Source: Paramarasmius palmivorus
Taxonomy: Eukaryota; Basidiomycota; Agaricomycetes; Agaricales; Marasmiaceae
Assembly: GCA_037176845.1 (NCBI GenBank)
Contig: JAYKXP010000006.1
Span: 1,054,001-1,118,000, forward strand
Direction of reading: 5' to 3'
DNA: 64,000 nt
The stretch's first letter is position 1. Each line of letters begins with the position of its first letter. Shown one piece after another: positions 1-11,521 of the stretch. The position numbers were made by a program, and so were the translations under genes. A model generated the notes under the pieces. The model made no database searches. It was not told the origin of the DNA and saw only the letters and a program-made list of their open reading frames with translations.

Positions 1-899
1 AATTCATGGAATCCAATCGTTGCTCGCGATACCCAGATATCGGAGTGAAGCAGTCGGCGGGTAACCAGACCTTGGTACGGGACGCTGTACGCTGGCGTAA
101 GAGTAATCAGAACACCTCTAGTCATTTGTATCCGATTTGTTTTGTGTTGCAAAGAAGACATGCATGAAGAAAGATCGTAAAAAACAAATAAGTTAAGTTG
201 AGGGAATCATGGGAAGATGAGATATACGAGGTTGTTGCCGTCGCCTCCAAGGGTGTGCCAACCAACCAACAAAATACACAGTAAAGAGTCCTCAAAAAGA
301 TCGACATGGGGTAACGAGTGGATGCCGTGCGGTGGACAGCATACTTCATAGCCGGATGGAGGAGGATAGTCGCAGCGAAGGATAGGGGGCCAAGACGAGG
401 ACGAGAGACGCAAAAGGTGAAGAAAAATCAGAGGCCTGCAATGAAAATGAATGATTGCAGTGGAGTGTAAGTAATAGTACTATTGGACATGCAAATGGAA
501 TTTAAGGAGTTCGATAGTAGAGTGCCGCAAGACAAAGAGTAACGACTAAAAGTAAGAAGCGTAATGGTGTGAAAATTAAGAGATTGGATTATGGCGCAAT
601 GATCGTCCACAACACAAGAAAAAAAGAGGCAGGGGTAACGACAGGCAAGAAGTAGAAAGTCGAACAAGCGAAGGGCAGGGCGAGACGGTGGCCGTACCGG
701 CGACAAGCGAGAGACGAGAACAGGAAAGGACGACACTCTAGCGAGACAGGGGATAAAGGAGGAATAATGTCACGACGGAAGGAGATGGTAAAAGCTACAT
801 ACAGAACCCAAGTAAGCCACGATAAAACAATCAAGCGAGAAAGCGTACGGAAGGCAATGAGACAAAGGGCAAGAAGATAGAGGACGCGAGGGTGTGGTA
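1..899. other. No gene supported; probable 3' flank
   Basis: Short overlapping open frames occur on both strands, but none has domain content, a convincing start or splice signals. The part next to position 900 is probably the 3' untranslated region of the minus-strand membrane-protein gene. A gene whose end lies in the first 120 bases cannot be excluded. Confidence 0.5.
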
Positions 900-2296
900 T
901 CAATGTGGATGATCCTGTACGGTATCTCCACTGTCACTCAACGTCTCTACTCTTACACCTCTCGAGGAGCTCACACTCCTTATGTCCCGTCCTTCTTCCG
1001 CCAATTCTCGATTTAATAACTCGGCTTTCGCTTCCGGTTGGTCTGGACTGTCACCTTCTTCAACTGGCCGTCCTGCAAAATCTGGTTTTCTTAGGGCTTT
1101 CCTAAATGCATCCGCCATGATTGCCGCATCAGCTCCACTAAAGGGACCACCTTCTCCAGCGCTGCCTGCACGACTTATCGTCGATGCACCATCAGGCGAT
1201 ACGACGCTTGGCGCGCGATTTAAGGTAGCACCTCCGACTGCACCTGCACCTGCGGCAGCTGCGTATCCGCCGCCATGGCCAACAGAACTTTGGTGGTCAT
1301 GCATATTTCCTGCTAGTAAGGGAGATTGCGGTTCCTGGGTGGCGTTTGCCATCATGGGAGAGGATGAACCCATGGAATTGCGATTTGATTCGATTTCTCG
1401 TCGACGTCGTAGCCGGCGCATGATAAAGAAGATGAGAACGCAGGTGGTAGCGATGGCGAAAAAACCAAGAATGACAATGACGGCTATTGCCCACTTGGGG
1501 AAGGATGATGAGCTGTCGCCGCCTTGAACGCCGCCAGGGCTACCCGAGCTTGGTGATACGGTAGTTGCGGTTATCATGGAGGAAACTGAGGCACGGGAAA
1601 CTGAGGCCGCAGATGCGGATGATAGTGAGGCAAGCGAGGCGGATGACATTGAAGCAAGGACAGAGTCGGCATAGGTGGTTTCTGGAAATAGGACGCTAAG
1701 TTTGGGTAGAAGCAAAAAAAAATAGAAGCTCTGCTCACGAATAGCAGTGAAATGTGTTTGGGTAATCTCTGAACCGTCAAGAGGTCTATCGCTTCGTTGC
1801 ACCACCCAGTAGTATGGGAAAGAAACGTTTTGGCCATTCCAGTTCAGCCCTCTTGAGCCAAACCATGTATCGTTCACTTGAGCCGGCACCGAGCCCGCCT
1901 GGTTTGTTGGATTTGTTACATTCTCAAACACAAGTACTTGCTCCCGTGAATCACCGTGGAATAGGTATATGTTGACTAAGTCTGTCTGGGTGAAGTCTGG
2001 AAGACGGGAATTCCCTAAGAAAAAAAGATGAGCATGACGAGGCAGATGTACGCCATAGGATACTCACAGACAAAAGTAGCCCACTGATGCTGAGCATAGA
2101 CGGTGTCTGCTGTCGGGAAGCAGGATATAACATCGTTTCCTGAGTCGAACTGGCATCTCTGTTTTGCTTCTTGGACCTGGTCGAAGAACGCCTGTCTGGA
2201 ATTAAGATGATTTATTCTTCTGCGTTTTGGAGGGGAAGGAGGGGAAGGGGGAGCTGGAGTTCGTTTTGGCCATGGACTATCCGCTACAGGTGACAT
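900..2296 (-). CDS. Serine-rich single-pass membrane protein (Mid2/WSC-like layout)
   Basis: I do not recognise a named family. What is visible is an N-terminal luminal part with three N-glycosylation sequons (NVT, NDT, NVS) and two Cys in the second exon, a Ser/Ala-rich stalk, one membrane segment (WAIAVIVILGFFAIATTCVL), a basic stop-transfer RRLRRRR, and a cytoplasmic tail rich in Gly, Ala and Ser. Exons join as follows: an upstream exon ends at a GTGAGT donor near 2068; the next exon begins GNSRLPDF after an intron ending near 2016; a 57-base in-frame intron is likely at 1682-1738, giving FTAIQTTYADS across the junction. The first exon is unclear. The frame is open to an ATG at 2296, but no signal peptide follows from that start, so a spliced upstream leader exon is likely. 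The layout resembles fungal cell-surface sensors; that role is inference. Confidence 0.6.
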
Positions 2297-3249
2297 TTGA
2301 GGAACGAGTATCGCATGGGCGACGCTGCGACGATGGGAACTTGCGGCCGGGCACAAGAGATACAGGCGAACGAACCAACAGAGGCCAAACCGTCCCTTCG
2401 CGTATCACCCTCTTCCATTTCCTCTCAGGCTTACTTAACCATTTCACACGCTCGCCCCTCACGTCATCACACACCTTGAAACAATCTCTCTATGAACCCT
2501 GTTACTGTTTCCTCTATTCTCAATTCCAATTATTTTCTGCTGTTCGACTGACCTGTTTTTCTCTCCCTCGACTTTTTTTTCTCTTTGCCAGCTCGACGTC
2601 CTTCTTTGTTCCGTGATCCTTCGTAATGAACTTTCGCTCCCCGCTCCGTAGCCCGGATCCAGGGTCCCACGCATCATTGGATCAAAAAGTCGCTTGGTGC
2701 CTTGTCCCAACTAAGTAGCAACAAATCGAAACGAAACCCCACCCGTCGTCATACAGCCCTACTGTAGTTATATGACAGAACTAGCTAGAACTCCCTGATA
2801 TCTCTCGTATGTAGTCGATGACTTCAGCCTTCCATCATATCTTCCCTCGCCGACTGCCAAGCAAATCGGACGGAGTAATCAGGGACCACCTTCCAATCAA
2901 AGGTTTCAATATTAAAAAACACCGTGTGGGACACAAGCTCGTATCGCATGGCTTAAGATGACCTGAAAGCAAAGCACTCGAGGGAAGCAAACACCTTGTC
3001 TCCGCTGTGCTCGCACCAATTTTGAAGGCACAGATGCGTGCGGAACACGGTACCGTAGCTCAAAATAATCCTCAAGACAAAAATGCTTCTTGGCCTGCCA
3101 CACAGCTCGCACGCAGCACTCTATGAATGGCATCCAACAAGACGTCTACACTGTACTTAGCAACAATAAATAAAAATGCCATGTCAGTTTTCAGGAGTGT
3201 ACATGGAAGCTTCCAGAAATTAGACGTACTAATTGCCTGCTTGCTTGCT
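2297..3249. other. Intergenic stretch without a recognised gene
   Basis: It holds the unresolved 5' end and promoter of the membrane-protein gene and the 3' flank of the Pex8-type gene, both on the minus strand. The small open frames here show no family resemblance. Confidence 0.5.
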
Positions 3250-5824
3250 TCACAACCTCGCCAGCATTGTCGCAGATTCATGTCCTCCGTGACGAGAAAT
3301 TGCTCCGGATTTCTCCTTGTCAGACTTGACCCCTACCTCGGATTGTTCTAGGCCACGCCCCAATAGCTCTAAATTCGCATACCACCACTGGATCACAAAC
3401 TCCTTCTCCCGATCTCCGACTTCTTCAATCACTTCTCGGTATAGTGCACGAATTAGCTCCTGTTTCTGCTTGAGAGTCAGGGCTTGTTTGGGGATGCCTG
3501 CGGACTCCGTTGCGCTCGCTTTGCCCTTTCCCTTAATGTCCGACGGACTTGGCCCCATGTCCGCCTCGGTTATCGTTCTCCGGACTTCACCCAGCACTTC
3601 ACCCAGCAATACGAACGGTGCAGCCGATACGCACGACACGAGCGCCATCCTCAATCGATGAAGTTTCTCGCCGCCCGTATGCTTCTCTTCTTCCTCCTTT
3701 AACGCTTTGACCAACTCGGAGATACAGAACCAACCTAGAGTATATTTTTCTGGACCTTCCTGTACGTCACCAGCCTGGAACGTACATGCCGCCCGGACAA
3801 GGGCAGAAAACGCCATGCAAAACTGGACAGTGCTAAGCTTCTTGTCGTCGGAGTTCTGGTTGTACCTCGTCAGCGCCACGTTGACGAAGAAAAACCAAAT
3901 ATACATACCTCGAGCAAACACCGCGTATAGAACGGAACCAACCGCTGGACAAATTCACTATCGGAACTCTGTGTGTTTGCGTTTGCGTTTGCATGAGAAG
4001 CGAAGAAGGCTAGAATGACAGAGTGCGCTGCTTCGTATGTCTCCCGAAAAGACTCGGGGTCTACGTCGTTGGCTGTCTCGGGTAGGTATAAATACCGATC
4101 GACGACAGGCCATACTGTGGCTGAAACGGTGTCTGCCTTGAGGACGGATATGAGCTGTTCGATACATGCAAGTGTATAGGACACTTTGGCGAGGTGTAAC
4201 TTGTCTAGTGGCGGCAGTCGAGACGATGGACCTGTCAGTGATTAGGAGTAGTGTCAATAGCCTTTAATATAGCAAAGGTAAATAAGACTTGGGCGCACCT
4301 TCCGAGGTCGACGGAATACTTGTACAGAGGTCCTTGATGAAGGCTTCTGGTAGGTTCTGCGTACTGTCACTAGCAGACGACGAGGCGAGAATGTCAAGCG
4401 CAAGATAAAAGGTTCTGCGCATTTCTTTGAAAACTCCGTTCTCGCTTCCGTCTTCGGATGGCGTACCCATCGATGTGACTCCGCCAAACTGATGCACAAC
4501 GTACGATAGATGGCCCAAGGCTTGTAGCGTACAAATCGCTAAGGTCGTCGGTGTCGAATCAGAAATGGACTTGTAGGTGCTTGGGGCAATGTAAAGAGAT
4601 GCAGAAAGCGAAGCCTCTGTAATCATAACGCAACAGAATAACAGTGTCTTGAGGACTTGCCATGCATTGGCTGTTATTGAACATGCTAAGTTCAAAGAAT
4701 TCCAGAAAATAGAAAGATACACTTACATGAAGATCCCGTTACAATCTTCTCTATGCTCCCTTCCACTCTGGCGCAAACTTGACGCAAATCACTAAGGGAG
4801 GAGGCAGCCGTACACAGCCCATCTATACTTCGTGGCTCGAGCGACAAAGTCAATACCAGGGATTGGAGCTTTGACAGAGCTGCGATGGAGTTGAAGAATA
4901 TATTCGCCTACGTCAGATTATTGAGCCTTGGAGATATGTTTTATTCTGAAAGCCTTACCTCAGTAGCGGCAAGTGCATTGGCATCGTCTAAAAACTTGCC
5001 CTCTTGGAAAGCAGATACGATGCAAGACGTGAGGAGCTTCGATATCTCCTCCAATGGCAATGCTCCTAGCTTCTCGCGTGGAATGAGGGGTAACGATTGA
5101 GCCGACAATACTAGACACAGTGAGAGTGTAGAGACTGGAATTCAAACAAAATTGATCCTAGGTACGTTGCCCATGAAGCGAAGACAAAAAACATACCATC
5201 AGCATCATCCTTCTGAAATTCCTTCTCCCATTCGACGGGTCGTGCACTGTCGGCTTCATACTTGTACAAGTCCAATGCTTCGGCCAGCGCGATGACTACC
5301 TCATCCTCGATCTTCCCTTTCCGGTGAAATTCAAGCTTCTTTTCTATCCTGAGGTCCTCTGAGCCTAATAATAGGCCAGTGCTAACAGCTAGCCGCATAA
5401 CAACATGACCACCCTGAAGACCCTTCATCACGCTCCCGACCCATTCGTTCATCTGAGATTTGATGCTCTGAGCAAAAATGCTGGAGCTTGCACGCCCAGG
5501 GTTATCAACCAAGGCGTATTTGAGATGGAGTGCATGTCGGAAAGCTGTTTGAAGAGACTGGAGAACAGGAAGTGTGAATGGATGTGCGAAGTATAGTTTC
5601 GAGGTGATTGCTGTTGCTACAAGGGTCGTTGGAATGGGTTGAACATTGGCTAAATGATGAGCGAGAGCAGCTTGGATTGTCGGCAAGGGTAAAGACGATT
5701 CTGTTTGGTGAAGCTGTTGTAGTAGGCGGGTGTAGCCTGACATGAAGGGCCGGAAAATCGTGGGAAATTGAAATGGGTGGAACTTGAGCGTAACCTCCAC
5801 CTCCATCCCACTCCCGATTGTCAT
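3250..5824 (-). CDS. PEX8: Pex8-type peroxin (intraperoxisomal import organiser)
   Basis: Pex8 works on the luminal face of the peroxisome membrane and links the docking and RING complexes of the matrix-protein import machinery. The match rests on conserved blocks in the right order: WVGSVMKGLQGG with a following LLLGSE near the N-terminus, the middle block around QALGHLSYVVHQFGG and YLALDILASS, the signature ETYEAAHSVILAFFASH with LVPFYTRCLLE, and a C-terminal block ending in VIQWWYANLELLGR. The protein ends in MLARL; ARL fits the PTS1 pattern, and known Pex8 proteins carry a PTS1. The gene has about six introns, for example with donors at GATG|GTATGT near 5197 and GAG|GTATGT near 3908. The first in-frame ATG is at 5824; a short upstream exon is possible. 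The sequence is divergent, as is usual for this family, so the call rests on motif order. Confidence 0.72.
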
Positions 5825-8651
5825 ACTTCTCACAGAGACATTCCATCTCCTCTATATCTCAAGCAAAGCTTTTTTATCAGGGCTGCGAGGCAATTTCTGC
5901 TGTCTATGGTCCTTTAGCTTCTCTGGAACATTCTGGGCCACAAGGCTATTGACACTTCAGGCCTTCAGGTTCAAAGTTGGCATGCCGAACTTCATATCGC
6001 TAGCCTAGTTCGCCTGAGTATCCGCAACGATAAATATTCTAGCTCGGAGATCCCTGGTACCATTGCTATCATGCCTGGGCTCGGATCTTCCTTGGGATGC
6101 CGGCCGGACGAACGTCTGCAAATACTTATGGGCACTCCTATCCAGGCAACAAGCAGCGGAAGAGTATAGCTTCTGGACATACGACTAGACTCTAGGCCGC
6201 TCTGTACAGCTTTTTACGATCTCCTGGACTATCCTCATTCGCGACTATCGTCACTTGGTCAAAGGTTATTCCAGCCCAATGCAGATACAACGCTGATGAA
6301 AGGCTGATTACACGGTGCTCATAGCGCATGCTTTCGCCTCACAGATTGAAGCTAGCTCTAATCATGCGCCGTTCATACTTATAACTTCTCAGTTTGGGTC
6401 GGGACTCCTGCCCGAGCCAGAGGTTTTTTGGTTTCTTTGTCAAAGTTCGGTTACTTTCGGTGACAGCATCATCTAGTAAGGCAAGACCCACTCCATGTGC
6501 ATTTTAAATGTCGGACTCTTATAGCTAGAATCACAGGATATGGCCAACCAGCATTACGGACGTGCCTTACGCCACTAGACGACAAGCCCTAATAAAATAG
6601 GGTCTCTCACGGATACCTCATTTCAGGCGGGCTTACTACGCAAGGAGGAATTAGCGACCTTATGTGCTACAGCCTCATGTCGTTCAATTGTCGATACGCA
6701 TATGCCGCGATGGTTTACCCTTTACGATGGTAGTGACTTCAATATCAGACCGGTGGAAAGCTAGACCCCGCTCGTCACCTTACCCTGACCGGTTAGTTAT
6801 ACATATACGGGGTCTATTGAATAGAAGAATCAGACGCAAGTGGTCTCACGACCTTCGCATTGTAATAATTCGCGAAGGTGCAATTCCACCAACCAAGAAT
6901 TCGGTACCATTAAGCAATTCCTTGGTTGATGCTGGGGATGACGGTGTTTCCGGCCTCTTCGCTTCTAGATCTGCTTTTTTTGCTCACTCGTGAACCCGAT
7001 CGCTATCCCACTTCATGGGACTAGTCTTTACTCCAGTTGTTTTGGCGGAGTTCTTATGTTTTTCCGGTGGCGTAGAACTAAATCAACAATACATCTCGTC
7101 GGTACTCAGAGTCTAGCTTTATGAGCGAGATTCTATTCTCCTCTTCCACTATAATGGTTGAAGGAGATTTCCAGATCAATGGTCATGTTCTACCGAACAC
7201 GCTTTGGAAGGCGCGCTCCCCTTCTAGTCCCCGACTATCAGCTCCGACTCGCTTAGCTCAGAGATGAGAACCATGCACTTTCAAGGTCGACATCGTGAAT
7301 GGAAACGTTCAATGTACCCATGACCTGGGAGCTGTTCATCTATTGTTCTCTGCAGACTCGGAATTAATTAATCACCACTTAGAGTAAGTTGTAAGAGACC
7401 GAGAAAGGGTTTAATGTCCCGGTAGTTCAGCTTATACAGTAAAACACTCGCAAGGCATATAAACTCTGTCCCGTCTAGATCAGTTGTGTAGTTGGTGCAG
7501 AAGGTAGCAAAGAGGCAAAGGTGGCGATAATTGGCAGGCGTGGGACCGTGTGTCCGGGGATCGGTATCCTAACCGGCAAACCGGTCAATAGCGGCATTTT
7601 TTCTTTTTCGCCGTTTTCAGGACCGTCCTTCGCTCAACTACAACAAGCCGTAGCTCCTGAACGACACTTGAGATGAGAGTATGTTGGATTCTTCCTAGGA
7701 TACCCTAGGTTGTGAGGCTATAGGTCGGTCCCATCTATCTATCTTGAGATTTCTCACTAAAACTATTTTAGATTGTACTGTAACTGCCTTTTTGTTTTGG
7801 TACAGCCTTGTAGCTTTCGAATTTCTATCACTCTCAATCACGAAGCAACCCCTTTTCCACCCACATGGAGACTGTCGAACGCCGGGGCTCAGGCCTGATT
7901 CACTGGATGCAGGGCCACGCTGGCATTGAACGAAACATCAGAATTGACTCGTTTCTAGAGAAATATACCACCACACTCCTCACTTATCGCTTCGTCGTCC
8001 AAAATAATCCCATTCTTCAAAGCACAATTCTTGAACTCTGAGCTAGCTGAGGTTCTCCGGACCGTTATGGCTCAGTCGGCGTATAAATTGTGTTGGACGG
8101 ATTTTATGGAACGTTAAGTGACTACCGTGACATTTTTTGACTCACCATGTATGGAAGCTAGGCCTCTCGACATTTTCAATGGACTTTAGGCGCCACTTTC
8201 TAAATTCAAGCAATTTTCTCAGAATCTCCCACATCATGCAAGAATTCCTGCCACACACCTTCATACCCAGTGCCCTTTGAATAAGTGAATGCTCTTCGTT
8301 TAACCGGTCTTACCAAACTGACCTATCTATCCGGAAAGCAGGGATATCCATACTGACCTTGTGTCTCCTAGTTCGGGATAGATTCCGAATGGAGGAGGAG
8401 GCCTACCGGCTTCTCAACCCGGTTATCTCTTAATACGCCTAAAGGGGGATTCAATTTCTTCTATGTGACATCGTATTCAAGATGACAGAGTTCCCTATCA
8501 GTGTGTCCAGCCATCTCGTGTTGCAGATGATCTGTCGGAGTCACCATGTTCGGATCTACTCATACCAACATCACCGCGAGAAGGCTAATATAAAAGAACA
8601 GGTTTTCTGCACGGCTCATACCGATTATTCCCTCACCTTCCAGGGTCCACG
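5825..8651. other. 2.8 kb stretch without a recognised gene
   Basis: Only short frames are present, on both strands, and none has domain signals or a consistent exon chain. I saw no terminal repeats, no reverse transcriptase or transposase motifs, and no tandem arrays. It separates the peroxin gene from the ligase pair and must include the promoter of ligase 1. Confidence 0.5.
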
Positions 8652-11315
8652 ATGTCCCACGCTGACGTTCCTCTTGCTCAAAGTTGTAATGCTAATGAGC
8701 CACTAATACCTGACAATCTCACGCTACCACAATTCATCCTCGATCACCACCACTACGGATCACAAACTAGATTAACGCAAGCCGCTCTGATTGAAGAGAG
8801 AACAGGGCGGCGAATTGGAGTCACAGAGGTACTGATAACCCATAATACATTCAGAGTTGATTGACTCATCTAGCCACCAATGCAGCTTCGAGATAGAACT
8901 GACGCACTAGCTCACGGTCTTCGCTGCGAATTTGGAATCAGTACGTTCAATTAATGACAACGCAAGAATTCATTCTGATAAGCATACCTTACAGGTGACA
9001 ACGACGTCGGTATGCCATTATCGTTTCTGTCAAGCCGCTACAGAGGCTGAGCCTTTCCGAAACAAGTGCTTCTTTCTAGTCCGAATCATGTAGGCAAGTA
9101 ATGGCGCCCGTTCGCGTATTTCTCACTAAGCTGTGATCCGGCAGATTACCCCGTCGTGATTTGGGCTATACACAGATTGGGCGCCATCGTAACGTATGCG
9201 ACATTTTATGATTGTGATCATGTACGGTGTCATGCTCATATAGACACGCAGGCTCTCCAATCCTAACTTTACTGAACAAGAATTGTCGTCCCATATTCGC
9301 CTCACTAAGCCGAGCATAATTATCGCCCATCTCTCCTCCTTTCAAACCGTTCATATTTGCGCCGCCCGGGCAGAGAAACCTATCAGGGTCCTTGGAATGG
9401 AACACTCATTCGACGGGACGCCCAGCGTAATGGATCTGATAGAGCTCAACCAAGGGGCAACTATTCAAGACGAGCGTTACTGTCACAACGCTGAAAAGGT
9501 TGCAGCGCTCTGCCTAAGCTCCGGGACAACTGGGACACCCAAGGTAGCTGTTGTTTATTCATTTCTTTCTGGATTGTTGTCAATACATTGCATCTAGGTC
9601 ATCAGGCTTTCGCATAGGTGATTATGGCATTGCTTCAAGCTTTCTCTGTCTTCTAGAGCAAATCCAACAGATCATTCATTGCCAATATTTTACAAATGAA
9701 CGCTCATAATCCAACTCCTGCGCCAGGGCTTCAAGCACAGGACACTGCTCTTGGAGGTGAATTCTTTCCGATCGATGACGACAGAGTTGATCTCACATCT
9801 TCCCTCAGTTCTTCCTTTTTATCATGTCGCTGGTCTAGTGGTCAATGTAGGTCTACCAAATATGGTCGTCAACAATTTGACACTCAAACATAAATGCAGT
9901 TGCATTATTTTCTCTTTGCCGGCGTGAGTTGTTCCTCCCGAATAATGTGACGCTTCTCATTCCCCCGTTTTTAGTTGTCCGTCGTCGTCGTCGACAAATA
10001 TGATTTCCCTGCAATGCTAGAAACCATCGCACGCTATGCTATAACGACTCTTATGTGCGTGTGCTCTACTGCACCACTTTGAATCATGCTCAAACTTGTT
10101 AGAATTGTCCCGCCTCAAGCAATCTCATTCTGTAATGTAAGCTTAGACTCCATTTATGTCTTCTCTTTAGTTCACATCTCCCTCAGCATCCGGCAGTGAA
10201 AGCAAGCTCATTGCAATCTGTCAAATGTGTCATCGTTGGCGCGGCACCTGTACCGAAAGGGGTGCAACATTCCCTGAGCAAAGTCTTCAGAGGCGCGCAC
10301 ATCGGCCAGGCTTACGGTCAGTTCATCGGGTTTCAACAGTTCATCAACAGTGGCTCAATACTTGTGCAGGTACTACAGAGGCTACATGCACCATTGCCAT
10401 GCTTTGTACTTGTGCGAGTCCATTGGGAAGTAGGTGATAAATCCCTCGTTCATGGTGCTCCCGATGTCAATCCCTATGTCCAAATAGGTGCTGGAAAAGT
10501 TCTTCCAGGAATACAATTTAAGGTAGTCAAATCTGATGGCTCGCTCGCAAACACGGGTGAGCCGGGCGAACTATACGTCAAAGGCCCGTCTGTCGCGCTC
10601 GGTTATCTCGATGACAGGTGGGTTTTATCTATTACGCGCCCGGCTTCCACTAATAATACGCAGTGACAGTACACAGGAAACTTTTACCGATGGGTAGTAT
10701 CTTCATGATGGCAATACGCGGCCTTTCGTTGATTCAAGCTTTCCTAGTGGCTGGGTTCGTACTGGTGACCAAGTTTCTATCACCGATAACCGTGATATCT
10801 TTGTACATGACCGACTCAAGGTAATGGCGGAGTACTTGTGGCAATGTGTGATTTTCACCAAGTCATATCTTTAGGACTTCATCAAAGTGCGAGGGTTTGG
10901 TGTTGCTCCCGCTGAGCTAGAGGATTGTCTTTTGCAGCACCCAGACGTCCTCGACGCATGCGTAATTGGTGTTCCCAACGACTATAGTAAGTTACTAGTT
11001 TTTCACGCCACTCAGCCATGTATAAACACTCCTCCTAGGCGGTGAGGTGCCCAAAGCCTTTGTGGTACTAAAACCCTCAGCTCTTCGTAACCTGGATCCT
11101 AAAGCTACCGAGCATTCCATTCTACAGGTATTTTCGATACTGCTCCGAGAAATCGCGATCTCATTCTGGGCTAGCATGTCACTTATCACAAATTACCATA
11201 CAAGCATCTAAAGGGCGGGATTGAGTTTGTTTCGTCGATACCGAAGACAGCCAGCGGCAAAATCCTTCGTCGAATCGTCCGAGAAAGTCAACCGAAGGTG
11301 CAGACTAAATTATGA
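8652..11315 (+). CDS. Adenylate-forming acyl/aryl-CoA ligase 1 (4CL/phenylacetyl-CoA ligase type)
   Basis: ANL-superfamily enzymes activate a carboxylic acid with ATP and transfer it to CoA. Conserved motifs are all present across many short exons: [19 protein letters not shown], the phosphate-binding loop [84 protein letters not shown], and the C-terminal catalytic-lysine motif SGKILRR. The start is the ATG at 8652. Exons are unusually small: one of 15 bases at 8995-9009, one of 27 bases at 9067-9093, and a 24-base exon encoding LHYFLFAG. One intron (9094-9144) appears to use a GC donor. The reading frame first looks broken, but it closes fully when spliced, so this is probably a working gene. 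It ends in TKL, a weak PTS1-like tripeptide. The substrate cannot be read from sequence. The next gene is a paralogue in tandem. Confidence 0.82.
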
Positions 11316-11521
11316 TCTATTTAAATCAGGTTAGGTGCTCCTTTGAACTGTGGCTGCAATCATCTTAATATCGTTGAACAGCTTTGTGTAAATATGTTAA
11401 GGTTGTGTATTCTATTTTGCAATTCGGCTTCCCCACAGACCCCGCACTCCGCTTAAGATAATTTACCGGGATCCGTATCATCAAATACTCACACGCTTTA
11501 TCCTTGACACTCTCTTTCATC

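Noticed and set aside
982..1527. 181-codon plus-strand open frame
   Set aside because: It mirrors the minus-strand membrane-protein exon, which has a clear membrane segment and sequons.
8652..11315. Ligase 1 as a pseudogene
   Set aside because: Frames look broken at first, but splicing at plausible sites restores all ANL motifs through to the C-terminal lysine.
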